From contig NZ_JAVXZZ010000003.1 in assembly GCF_032337135.1 (NCBI RefSeq), positions 462,010 to 526,009 of the forward strand: 64,000 bases of DNA, written 5' to 3'. The position numbers and the translations under genes are program-made. This stretch comes from Allorhodoferax sp032337135. GTDB lineage: Bacteria > Pseudomonadota > Gammaproteobacteria > Burkholderiales > Burkholderiaceae_C. The notes below the pieces were generated by a model, which was not told the origin of the DNA, did no database searches, and saw only the letters and a program-made list of their open reading frames with translations. Shown here one piece after another: positions 1 through 7,558 of this stretch. How positions within the stretch are numbered: position 1 is the stretch's first letter; every line of letters begins with the position of its first letter.

Positions 1-891
1 ATTCCGATGTACTACGACTCGATGATCGCCAAGCTCATCGTGCACGGCAAGGACCGCAACGAAGCCATCGCCAAGATGCGTGAGGCCCTCAACGGTTTCG
101 TGATCCGTGGCATCAGCTCCAACATTCCGTTCCAGGCGGCGCTGCTGGCGCATCCGAAGTTCGTCACGGGCCAGTTCAATACCGGCTTCATCGCCGAGCA
201 CTATGGCAAGGGCTTTGCCGCCGAAGACGTGCCCCACGAAGACCCCAGCTTCATGCAGGCGCTGGCCGCATTCGTGCGCCGCAAGAGCCGCGAGCGTGCT
301 GCCACCCTGTCGGGTCAGTTGCCCGGGTATGGCGTGAATGCAGGCAAGGACTACACCGTGGTGACGCTATCGCCGGATGGCAACAACCAGTACACCCCGG
401 TTCACGTCGATGAGTTCGTGGGGGAACAAGGCTTTGCCCGCGTCAAGGTGGGTAATGAGAGCTATGAAATCCGTAGCGATTCACGCCTCAACGACATTGC
501 CATCACGGGCACCGTCAACGGCCAGCCCTTCACCGCCCAGGTGGAGCGCGGCACACCCAAGAACCCGCTGGCGCTGCGCGTGCAGCACAACGGTACCCGC
601 ATCGATGTGCTGGTCATGTCCCAGCGCATGGCCGAGCTGCACCGGCTGATGCCCTTCAAGGCCCCGCCGGACATGAGCAAATACGTGCTCTCGCCCATGC
701 CGGGCCTGCTGGTCGACGTGGCCGTGCAGCCGGGCCAGAAGGTGCAAGCCGGGGAGCGCGTGGCCGTCATCGAAGCCATGAAGATGGAAAACGTGCTTTT
801 TGCCGCCGCCGACGGTGTGGTGGCCAAGGTGCTGGCTGCCAAGGGCGAGTCCCTGGCCGTGGACCAGCCGATCGTGGAGTTCGAGAAATGA
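1..891 (+). CDS. pccA: Acyl-CoA (propionyl-CoA) carboxylase alpha subunit, C-terminal part
   Basis: The gene is cut by the left edge; the reading frame is open from base 1 (Ile-Pro-Met-Tyr-Tyr-Asp). What remains is the end of the biotin carboxylase C-domain (YYDSMIAKLIVHG), a linking BT-type domain and a C-terminal biotinyl domain. The biotin-attachment motif EAMKME is at 772-789, with the modified Lys at codon 781-783. Alpha subunits with a fused biotin carrier carboxylate propionyl-CoA or related acyl-CoAs together with a separate carboxyltransferase, which should lie upstream of the window. The overlap with an epimerase-like VOC gene favours propionyl-CoA carboxylase over 3-methylcrotonyl- or geranyl-CoA carboxylase, but this is inference. 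Confidence 0.88.
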   Translation: MPMYYDSMIAKLIVHGKDRNEAIAKMREALNGFVIRGISSNIPFQAALLAHPKFVTGQFNTGFIAEHYGKGFAAEDVPHEDPSFMQALAAFVRRKSRERAATLSGQLPGYGVNAGKDYTVVTLSPDGNNQYTPVHVDEFVGEQGFARVKVGNESYEIRSDSRLNDIAITGTVNGQPFTAQVERGTPKNPLALRVQHNGTRIDVLVMSQRMAELHRLMPFKAPPDMSKYVLSPMPGLLVDVAVQPGQKVQAGERVAVIEAMKMENVLFAAADGVVAKVLAAKGESLAVDQPIVEFEK

Positions 892-1355
892 GCCGTCCCT
901 TCAAGGTGCTGGGCATCCAGCAGATCGCCATCGGCGGCCCCGACAAGACCCGGCTGCAGAAGCTCTGGGTGGACATGCTGGGGCTGGAAGTGACCGGCAC
1001 CTTCAGGAGCGAACGCGAAAACGTGGACGAGGATATCTGCGCCATGGGTTCTGGCCCCTACAAGGTGGAGGTGGACCTGATGCAGCCGCTGGACCACGAG
1101 AAGAAACCTGCCGTGCACACCACGCCGCTGAACCATGTGGGGCTGTGGATCGACAAGCTCCCTTTGGCGGTGGAGTGGCTCACCGCCCAGGGTGTGCGCT
1201 TTGCACCGGGAGGTATCCGCAAGGGGGCCGCCGGGTATGACATCTGCTTCCTGCACCCCAAGAGCAATGACGAGTTCCCCATCGCTGGGGAAGGTGTGCT
1301 GATCGAGCTGGTGCAAGCACCGCCAGAAGTGATCGCCGCCTTGTCCGTGGTCTGA
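888..1355 (+). CDS. VOC-family protein, methylmalonyl-CoA epimerase-like
   Basis: A 155-aa single-unit vicinal oxygen chelate protein. Its ATG overlaps the pccA stop (ATGA, 888-891), so the two are probably translationally coupled. In methylmalonyl-CoA epimerases the metal is held by His, Gln, His and Glu. Here the later His is visible in LNHVGLWID and the terminal Glu in GVLIELVQAP. The usual first His of the opening strand is replaced, since the segment reads GIQQIAIGG. The position next to the carboxylase suggests it epimerises (2S)-methylmalonyl-CoA on the way to succinyl-CoA. A lactoylglutathione-lyase-like or regulatory VOC role is an alternative given the altered ligand. Confidence 0.75.
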   Translation: MSRPFKVLGIQQIAIGGPDKTRLQKLWVDMLGLEVTGTFRSERENVDEDICAMGSGPYKVEVDLMQPLDHEKKPAVHTTPLNHVGLWIDKLPLAVEWLTAQGVRFAPGGIRKGAAGYDICFLHPKSNDEFPIAGEGVLIELVQAPPEVIAALSVV

Positions 1356-1500
1356 TTACGACGGGGGCCGAGCCCAAGCGAGGCTCCCCGGTTCTTCCTC
1401 CGTGTCTTGTTTCCCTCGCGCAGATATTGTTGTAAGCTGATCTACATGTCTGCGGTGTGACAATGCCGCCCCAACCGAGTTGGCGGTTGCGAAAAAAGCA

Positions 1501-1509
1501 CGAGGAGAC
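1501..1509 (+). promoter_or_regulatory. Ribosome binding site deciding the chemoreceptor start
   Basis: CGAGGAGAC sits just upstream of the ATG at 1514. The open frame extends upstream to an ATG at 1457, but that codon has no Shine-Dalgarno and would add 19 residues before the membrane segment, so 1514 is preferred. Confidence 0.7.
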
Positions 1510-1513
1510 AGTC

Positions 1514-3838
1514 ATGGGCTGGCAGAGGATCTTCTATCCGGGCATGTGGGCGATGCGGCGTTTGCGCATTGCCCCCAAGCTTGCTTTGCTTGCGGTGGTG
1601 ACCTTGCTGCCGCTGATGGCCGTACAGTGGCAATTGGTTCAGCACCAGCATGCCGTGCTGGTCAAGTCCCGGTCGGAGCGTGCTGCGCTGGCCGCGGTTA
1701 GCCAGCTGACGACGGTGGTTCGTCTGGTGCAGAGCCACCGGGGCCTGACCAACATGGTGCTTTCCGGCAACGAAGGCGCCAAAGCTACCCGGGACGGCGT
1801 GCGCCAGTCCTTGTCCGGCGCCGTGAAGGCGACCTCTTCTGCGGTGTTGGGCGTTGCCACGCCGACTGGTGCATCGGATTGGGCTGCAATGCAGTCGCGG
1901 CTGGAAGGCATGTCCGCGGCTGTCGAGGGAAAGACGGCTGCGGACAGCTTTGCATTGCATACGCGGTTGGTCGAGGACCTGCAGCGCCTGGTCCAATCGA
2001 TCGGGTTTTCCTCGGGCCTGCTGCTGGAGTCCGACCCCGCTGCTGGCCTGTTGACCCAGATGGTGGCCCTGCACACCATTCCCTGGGCTGAGCAACTGGG
2101 CCGTTTGCGCGGGCAAGGGGCCGGCATGCTGAGCCAAGGTGCAGTGGCCCCTACGGGCAGCGCCCGGATGCTGGCACAGCTGGACCCGCTCGAGCCTTTC
2201 CTGCGCAACATGGAGCATGTGCAGGGCCTGCTGGGTCAGACGGGTCTGCGTGATGCGTCGGCGGACAAGGCGCTTGCTGCCTCGCGTGCATTTGCCAAGC
2301 AGGTGCGCGAAGCATTCGCCACCGAGGGCGCCGCCCAGGATGCCCAAGCCTATTTTGCGGCCGGTACCGCAGCGATCGAAGCCGTCGGTGCCTACCAGGT
2401 GTGGGCGGCCAAGGCACTCGAGGAGCAACTGCTGACGCGGGAGCGCGAGATCGAGTTCGCGTATGTGCTGGGCATCGTCGTGAGCGCAGCGGCGGTGTGC
2501 GGCATGCTCTACCTGCTGGTCGCCTTCCGCTTGAGCTTTGTGGCAGATCTGCGCCAGGTGCTGTTGTTCCTGGAAGAGATTGCCAAGGGCAACCTGCGCC
2601 ACCGTGCGCGCGTCCGCGGTCGCGATGAGCTCAGCGACATGTCCGACGTCATGGAGCGCCTGCTCAACAGCTTTTCTGCCATGGTGGCCAGCGTGCGCAG
2701 CAATGCCGCCCTGGTTTCCCAGTCTGGCACCGGATTGGTCAATGGCAGCAACGCCCTGTCGGACCGCACCGAGCAGCAGGCGGCCAACCTGGAGCAGACC
2801 AACGCCAGTGTGCAGGAGTTGTCGTCGACGGTGAAGGGCAATGCGGTCAGTGCCGAGGCTGCGGATGCCAGCGCACGGGCGGTGCGAGACATTGCTGAAG
2901 GCAGTGCCAGCAGCATGCAACTCGCGGTGGCCCAGATCGAGGCGATCCAGGCCAGTACCCAACGCATGGACGAGATCGTTTCGGTGATTGATGGCTTGGC
3001 GTTCCAGACCAATATTCTGGCCTTGAATGCGGCGGTGGAAGCGGCGCGAGCAGGCGAGTCGGGCCGTGGGTTTGCGGTGGTTGCCAGCGAGGTGCGTTCG
3101 CTGGCACAGCGCTCCGCAGGTTCGGCCAAGGAAATCCGCGAGCTGATCACGGCGTCCTCGTCGCAAGTCGGCAAGGGCGTCGAGTTGATCCGCAAGGCGG
3201 GAGCCAGCATGGATGGGGTGGTTCAGGGCATACGGTCAGTGGCGGCCAAGATGTCCGAGATTTCCAGCAGCAGCGCCGAGCAAAGCACGGCACTGGCCGA
3301 AATCAGTGCCGCCATCCGCCAGTTGGACGAGATCACGCAGCAGAATGCGGCCATGGTGGAAACGGCGGCCCAGCAGGCAAGTTCCTTGCAGGACCAGGCC
3401 TCCACGTTGTCGGACTCGGTGAGGGTGTTCCAGCTGCAGCAAGGTACGGCCGATGAAGCGCTGGCGTTGGTGGCCAAGGCGATGCAGCACCACCGCCACG
3501 GTGTTTCCCAGGATGCATTCCTGCGCGATCTGACCGCCAAGGAACAAGGCTTCTTCGACCGGGACATGTATGTCTTTGCCCTCGACCGCAATGGGACTTA
3601 TCTAGCCTTTGGAGGCAACCCCGCCAAGGTGGGCACACGCGTGCAGGACATTGCCGGCATTGACGGCCAGGGACTCATGGACGCCATCATCGGTCAGGCC
3701 GACACTGCGCCGGGCTGGGTGCAGTACGACATCACCAACCCCAGTACCGGCAAGGTTCAGACCAAGATGTCGTATGTGTGCCGTTTGGGTGACCTGTACC
3801 TAGGCTGCGGCGTCTACAAGAATCTCGTACAGGCCTGA
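1514..3838 (+). CDS. Methyl-accepting chemotaxis protein with C-terminal Cache domain
   Basis: A 774-aa chemoreceptor. After a short basic N-terminus come TM1 (about 22-40) and an extracytoplasmic helical sensor (about 40-310) containing RSERAALAAV and QSHRGLTNMVLSGN, reminiscent of NIT or four-helix-bundle sensors. TM2 follows (about 313-338), then HAMP (about 340-395) and a coiled-coil signalling domain whose hairpin tip FQTNILALNAAVEAARAGE lies near residue 497. Unusually, about 115 residues follow the signalling domain. They look like a single Cache-2 fold (FFDRDMYVFALDRNGTYLAF, then LYLGCGVYK) and would be cytoplasmic. No CheR-tethering pentapeptide is seen at the C-terminus. It is monocistronic and convergent with the next gene, with an 11-nt gap. 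Confidence 0.9.
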   Translation: MGWQRIFYPGMWAMRRLRIAPKLALLAVVTLLPLMAVQWQLVQHQHAVLVKSRSERAALAAVSQLTTVVRLVQSHRGLTNMVLSGNEGAKATRDGVRQSLSGAVKATSSAVLGVATPTGASDWAAMQSRLEGMSAAVEGKTAADSFALHTRLVEDLQRLVQSIGFSSGLLLESDPAAGLLTQMVALHTIPWAEQLGRLRGQGAGMLSQGAVAPTGSARMLAQLDPLEPFLRNMEHVQGLLGQTGLRDASADKALAASRAFAKQVREAFATEGAAQDAQAYFAAGTAAIEAVGAYQVWAAKALEEQLLTREREIEFAYVLGIVVSAAAVCGMLYLLVAFRLSFVADLRQVLLFLEEIAKGNLRHRARVRGRDELSDMSDVMERLLNSFSAMVASVRSNAALVSQSGTGLVNGSNALSDRTEQQAANLEQTNASVQELSSTVKGNAVSAEAADASARAVRDIAEGSASSMQLAVAQIEAIQASTQRMDEIVSVIDGLAFQTNILALNAAVEAARAGESGRGFAVVASEVRSLAQRSAGSAKEIRELITASSSQVGKGVELIRKAGASMDGVVQGIRSVAAKMSEISSSSAEQSTALAEISAAIRQLDEITQQNAAMVETAAQQASSLQDQASTLSDSVRVFQLQQGTADEALALVAKAMQHHRHGVSQDAFLRDLTAKEQGFFDRDMYVFALDRNGTYLAFGGNPAKVGTRVQDIAGIDGQGLMDAIIGQADTAPGWVQYDITNPSTGKVQTKMSYVCRLGDLYLGCGVYKNLVQA

Positions 3839-3849
3839 AGCAAGCGCAA

Positions 3850-4533
3850 TCAGGTCCTGGGCTGGGCGGCACGCTTGGCGCGCGCGCGCTCCAGCGCCGC
3901 CTCGATCACGGCGCGCTTCTTGTCCAGTACGGCTGGATCGGTGTGCTGGGAGTGGGCCGGCAGGTCGGCCAGCTTGGCCCTGGCCTTTTCTTCCAGCCGT
4001 TTCGCGTTCTCCTCCGCGTTGCGTCTGCGTCGGAAGCTACTGAATTCATAGCGATGGCGCGCTTCTAGGGCCTGATCGGCCGACCAGGCACTCCACCCGG
4101 TGGCGCTGCCGGAGACGTTGTGCAGCGCAATACAGTCCACCGGGCAGGCCGGAAGGCACAGCTCACAGCCGGTGCAGTAGGGCTCGATCACGGTGTGCAT
4201 GCGCTTGTGGGTTCCCACGATGGCGTCGGTCGGGCAGGCGTCAATGCACAGGGTGCAGCCGATGCACCAGTCCTCATCGATGACGGCCAGCATGCGCGGG
4301 CCCTCGATGCCGCATTCCGGGTCCAACGGAAGTTCCGGACGCCCCGTGAGCTTGGCCAGCCGGCTTACACCGACGCTTCCACCTGGAGGACAACGGTTGA
4401 TGGGGGCCGCTTCGTCGGCCACTGCTCGTGCGTAGGCAGCACAGTCGGGGTAGCCGCAGCGCGTGCATTGGGTTTGCGGCAGGGCGTCGAGCACCTGCGC
4501 CGCCAGCGGCGTGAGCGGTGCAGCTTGGTCCAT
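3850..4533 (-). CDS. rsxB: RnfB/RsxB-like electron transport ferredoxin
   Basis: A 227-aa iron-sulfur protein. The N-terminal region has a four-cysteine Fe-S domain (CTRCGYPDC, then RCPPGG), followed by two 4Fe-4S ferredoxin motifs (CIGCTLCIDACP near residue 95 and CTGCELCLPACP near 125). The C-terminal 70 residues are charged and helical. It matches the soluble part of RnfB/RsxB but lacks the N-terminal membrane helix of the E. coli protein, and no other rnf genes are near. Stand-alone RsxB-like proteins of this form are common in betaproteobacteria, and their redox partner is unclear. Its ATG overlaps the phaZ stop by one base (TGATG), implying co-translation. Confidence 0.88.
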   Translation of the reverse strand: MDQAAPLTPLAAQVLDALPQTQCTRCGYPDCAAYARAVADEAAPINRCPPGGSVGVSRLAKLTGRPELPLDPECGIEGPRMLAVIDEDWCIGCTLCIDACPTDAIVGTHKRMHTVIEPYCTGCELCLPACPVDCIALHNVSGSATGWSAWSADQALEARHRYEFSSFRRRRNAEENAKRLEEKARAKLADLPAHSQHTDPAVLDKKRAVIEAALERARAKRAAQPRT

Positions 4534-6059
4534 CAGGCGCCTTGCGACGACTCCGTCACAGCGTTGGAGGCAGGTCGCTTGGTTGGGGCTGCCTTGCGCG
4601 CCTGGGGCTTCGCTGTGGTCGCGCGCTTGGCGACAGCAGTCTGGGCCTTGGGTTTGGCAGCCTTCTTGGCAGGCCCCGTGGCCTTTGCTGGTGCAAGGGC
4701 CTTGGTCTTCGAAGTGCGGCCAGGGGCCGCATCAGGCTTCGCGACCCGGGACGCGGCTTTCAATGCAGGCTGTGCCACGGTTTCCGGATGGGTGTCGTGG
4801 TGATGGGCCAGGATGAAGGCCTTGACCTGCGGGTAGACCATGTCGCGCCAGCGGCTGCCCGAGAAGATGCCATAGTGGCCGGCACCTTTGCACTCGTAGT
4901 GGCGCTGCATGGTCTTGGGCACACCGGTGCAGATGCTGTGCACGGCCTGGGTCTGTCCGGAGCCGGAAATGTCGTCAAGCTCCCCCTCGACGGACAACAG
5001 CGCGGTGGTGCGGATGTCCTGCGGGCGCACACGCTCGGCCTTGCCCTGCGGGTTCCTGACGTCCCAGGTGCCGTTCACGAGGGCAAAGTCCTGGAACACG
5101 ACACGGATGGTTTCGAGGTAGTAGTCCGCATCCATGTCCAGCACCGCGTTGTACTCGTCGTAGAACTTGCGGTGGGCCTCGGCGCTGGCGCCGTCGCCCT
5201 TGATCAGGTCCTTGAAGTAGTCGTAATGGCTCTTGGCGTGGTGGTCGGGGTTCATCGCCACGAAGCCGGTGTGCTGCAGAAAGCCCGGGTAGACACGGCG
5301 GCCCGCTCCTGGGAACTTGCTGGGCACACGGTAGATGACGTTGTTCTCGAACCAGCTGTGCGACTTGGTCATGGCCAGGTTGTTCACGGCTGTCGGCGAT
5401 TTGCGGGCGTCGATGGGGCCGCCCATCATCACCATGGACAGCGGCGTGGTTTCACCGCGGCTGGCCATCAGCGACACGGCCGCCAGCACTGGCACGGTGG
5501 GCTGGCAGACACTCATCACGTGGCAGTTGCCGTACTTGCCCTGTACATGGCGGATGAACTCCTGCACGTAGTTGACGTAGTCGTCCAGGTGGAATTCACC
5601 TTCCGCCATGGGCACCAGTCGGGCGTTCTTCCAGTCGGTGATGTAGACCTTGTGGTCGCGCAGCATCGACTTGACCGTATCGCGCAACAGCGTGGCGTAG
5701 TGGCCCGACAGGGGGGCCACGATCAGCACCGCAGGCTGGTTCTTCATGCGCTCCAGCATCTTGGGGTCGTCGCTGAAGCGCTTGAAACGGCGCAACTGGC
5801 AGAACGGCTTTTCGGTCTCGATGCGCTCGTGGATCGCAATGTCCACGCCGTCGACATTGATCGTGCGCAGACCGAACTCGGGTTTCTCGTAGTCCTTGCC
5901 CAGTCGGTGCATCAGGTCAAAGGCAGCCGAGATTCGCTGCGAGAACGGGTTTTGTCCTGCCGGCACCTGCGGATTGGCATAGACCTTGGCGGCAGCAGCC
6001 GCCAGGTCGGAAAACGGCTCCATCAGGGAGCGCTGCGTTTCATACAGCTGGTACAGCAT
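4533..6059 (-). CDS. phaZ: Intracellular polyhydroxyalkanoate (PHB) depolymerase
   Basis: A 508-aa protein of the cytoplasmic PhaZ family that hydrolyses (or thiolyses) native PHB granules. The alpha/beta-hydrolase core includes LIVAPLSGHYATLLR and the Cys-nucleophile elbow SVCQPTVP near residue 183, matching the Cys of Ralstonia PhaZ1-type enzymes; VEGELDDISGSGQT and KGAGHYGIFSG contain the Asp and His candidates. The core ends at about residue 424. The last 84 residues are a Lys/Ala/Pro/Arg-rich, low-complexity tail with PAKKA-like repeats (18 Lys/Arg, 3 Asp/Glu), unusual for a depolymerase and like histone-H1-like or PhaM C-termini. ATG at 6059 with AAGGA upstream. Coupled to the downstream ferredoxin gene. 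Confidence 0.93.
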   Translation of the reverse strand: MLYQLYETQRSLMEPFSDLAAAAAKVYANPQVPAGQNPFSQRISAAFDLMHRLGKDYEKPEFGLRTINVDGVDIAIHERIETEKPFCQLRRFKRFSDDPKMLERMKNQPAVLIVAPLSGHYATLLRDTVKSMLRDHKVYITDWKNARLVPMAEGEFHLDDYVNYVQEFIRHVQGKYGNCHVMSVCQPTVPVLAAVSLMASRGETTPLSMVMMGGPIDARKSPTAVNNLAMTKSHSWFENNVIYRVPSKFPGAGRRVYPGFLQHTGFVAMNPDHHAKSHYDYFKDLIKGDGASAEAHRKFYDEYNAVLDMDADYYLETIRVVFQDFALVNGTWDVRNPQGKAERVRPQDIRTTALLSVEGELDDISGSGQTQAVHSICTGVPKTMQRHYECKGAGHYGIFSGSRWRDMVYPQVKAFILAHHHDTHPETVAQPALKAASRVAKPDAAPGRTSKTKALAPAKATGPAKKAAKPKAQTAVAKRATTAKPQARKAAPTKRPASNAVTESSQGA

Positions 6060-6078
6060 GGCGGTGTCCTTCAGGAAA

Positions 6079-6100
6079 AATATTGCACTGCAGCAATATT
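6079..6100. promoter_or_regulatory. Perfect 8-bp inverted repeat upstream of phaZ
   Basis: AATATTGC and GCAATATT are separated by six bases (ACTGCA), 20-41 bp before the phaZ ATG. The TGCA-rich centre resembles TGC/GCA sites described for PHB-responsive PhaR repressors (recalled, not checked). Read on the minus strand the dyad is followed by five T, so it could equally terminate transcription from the gene ending at 6116. Confidence 0.4.
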
Positions 6101-6115
6101 ACCGCGTTTGCTTAC

Positions 6116-7465
6116 TTATTGCTGAGACGAGGCTTTCAGGATGCTTCGGATCTCATTGCGGGTGTGGGCACCGAAATTCGCCAGCAGTTCGGCGATGGCT
6201 GAGTCCAGCGTATCCCGCGCTTTCGGATCGGATTGCGAAAGGACGTCGATCAGGCTGATGTTGGCTTCCTGGGTTCCGAAATCAAATTTGGGATCGCCCA
6301 CGTATTTCGCCGGAACCGACTGCGCGATGAGCTCGGAAACGCGATCGGCGTATTCGGACGATTGTTTGGTGACCACATCGCGCACGTAACGGTCGCTCCA
6401 TGCGGGGTATTTCCCGTCCTGGCTGGTGTCGGCCAGGGCCTTCTCCAGCGGGTCCACGGCCGGATCCTTGGCGCCGGCGAAGTTCTTCTCGTTCTGGTAC
6501 TTGTCGACCACCAGGTGGCGGTTCGACAGCAGGACGATGGTCTCATCCTTCAGGCCGGTCATGCCGGCCATTGCCAGGATGTTGGCGCCCAACAGCTTCA
6601 GCGTCGACACCCCAGGGGCCAGACGCGCATGGTAGGGTTGGGTCAGGTCCTGGATGTAGTGCAGGGAAATGCCGGCGAAACGCCAACCCCAGTAAGGGTG
6701 TCCGGTGCGGAAAGCCAGCGCCGCCAGTGACCAGTACTGGTAGGAACGCAGCAGGGGAAACGTCCGTTGGATAAACGGGGCCGCAGCGTACAGGATGCCA
6801 CTTTCGTGGAAGAAACCCATGTGGAACGGTGCCTGCGTGGAGTAAGGCAGGGCGGGGTTGCCGAAAGGGAGGTTGCCGAAGTTGTAGACCTTGCCCCAAT
6901 CGGCCGGGCTGTCACTCCAGCAGTTGATGTCCAGGCCATAGTCGGGTTCGTCGGCGGCCGTGGTCACCACCGCCAGCGGTGGGACCATGTCTCCCGGCTT
7001 GAGGGCAACGAAGCGATAGTTGTGCTTGGAAGGCTCGGGCAGCGTGTTGACATCGCTGTACTTCACCATCGGCGTGCCTTCGGGGAGCACTTTGGCGGGG
7101 TCCGGTTGGTAGAACAGCGCGAACTTGCTGTTGGGCGCCACGCGCAGGGCCATCAGGAAGGCCATGCGCCGGGCATCGTCGCTGCGTTGCGGATTGGCTG
7201 CAAACGCCAGTGCGTCGGGACGCTTGGGATAATTCTCGATATTGGCGACTGCCCAGGCTTCCTGGCTGGCCAGCAAGGCTTCGATGGTCTTTTCCTCGGC
7301 CTTCAGAAAGCTCTCCAGCGTTTCCACCTTGACAGGAGCGGCCTTGACCAGTTCGGGCATCTGCTCGAGTGCGCGCAGCGTGGGAATGGTGTGGTTGCCC
7401 CAGGCAAGGGCCTGTGCGCCGGCCAACGCCAGCGCGCTGGCAACGAGGCATCGCTTGATGTTCAT
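6116..7465 (-). CDS. Exported phospholipase C/P1-nuclease-fold protein
   Basis: A 449-aa protein with a clear Sec signal peptide (21 residues, ending AQALA). Cleavage would leave Trp as residue 1 of WGNHTIP. In zinc phospholipase C and S1/P1 nucleases the mature N-terminal Trp is itself a zinc ligand. The later motif SLHYIQDLTQPYHARL (about residue 268) matches their zinc-binding HY-x-D-x-x-x-P-x-H pattern. Additional His and Asp residues are scattered (HMGFFHESG). It is much larger than Bacillus PLC (about 245 aa), so extra subdomains are likely. Substrate is unknown: phospholipid and nucleic acid are both possible. It is divergent from the gene at 7559, and the dyad at 6079 may be its terminator. 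Confidence 0.65.
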   Translation of the reverse strand: MNIKRCLVASALALAGAQALAWGNHTIPTLRALEQMPELVKAAPVKVETLESFLKAEEKTIEALLASQEAWAVANIENYPKRPDALAFAANPQRSDDARRMAFLMALRVAPNSKFALFYQPDPAKVLPEGTPMVKYSDVNTLPEPSKHNYRFVALKPGDMVPPLAVVTTAADEPDYGLDINCWSDSPADWGKVYNFGNLPFGNPALPYSTQAPFHMGFFHESGILYAAAPFIQRTFPLLRSYQYWSLAALAFRTGHPYWGWRFAGISLHYIQDLTQPYHARLAPGVSTLKLLGANILAMAGMTGLKDETIVLLSNRHLVVDKYQNEKNFAGAKDPAVDPLEKALADTSQDGKYPAWSDRYVRDVVTKQSSEYADRVSELIAQSVPAKYVGDPKFDFGTQEANISLIDVLSQSDPKARDTLDSAIAELLANFGAHTRNEIRSILKASSQQ

Positions 7466-7558
7466 CGGGTCTCCTCTTGTGGTATCAGTTGCCGTTTGTG
7501 GCAGAGTTTCGGATTATGCGGCGTGCGCAGGGTTGCGTGGCCTTCGTTGGAGATCAAT

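Noticed and set aside
1425..1450. Possible sixth copy of the 49-bp repeat before the chemoreceptor
   Set aside because: Only short segments (GTAAGCTGATCTA) resemble the consensus and the layout is not kept.
1442..3166. Long minus-strand open frame across the chemoreceptor gene
   Set aside because: It mirrors the coding frame of the chemoreceptor, has Arg/Gln/His-rich composition and no RBS or motif. The high GC content makes such antisense frames common.
4518..6125. Long plus-strand open frame antisense to phaZ and rsxB
   Set aside because: His/Gly/Val-rich shadow without domain features; the minus-strand genes carry clear motifs.
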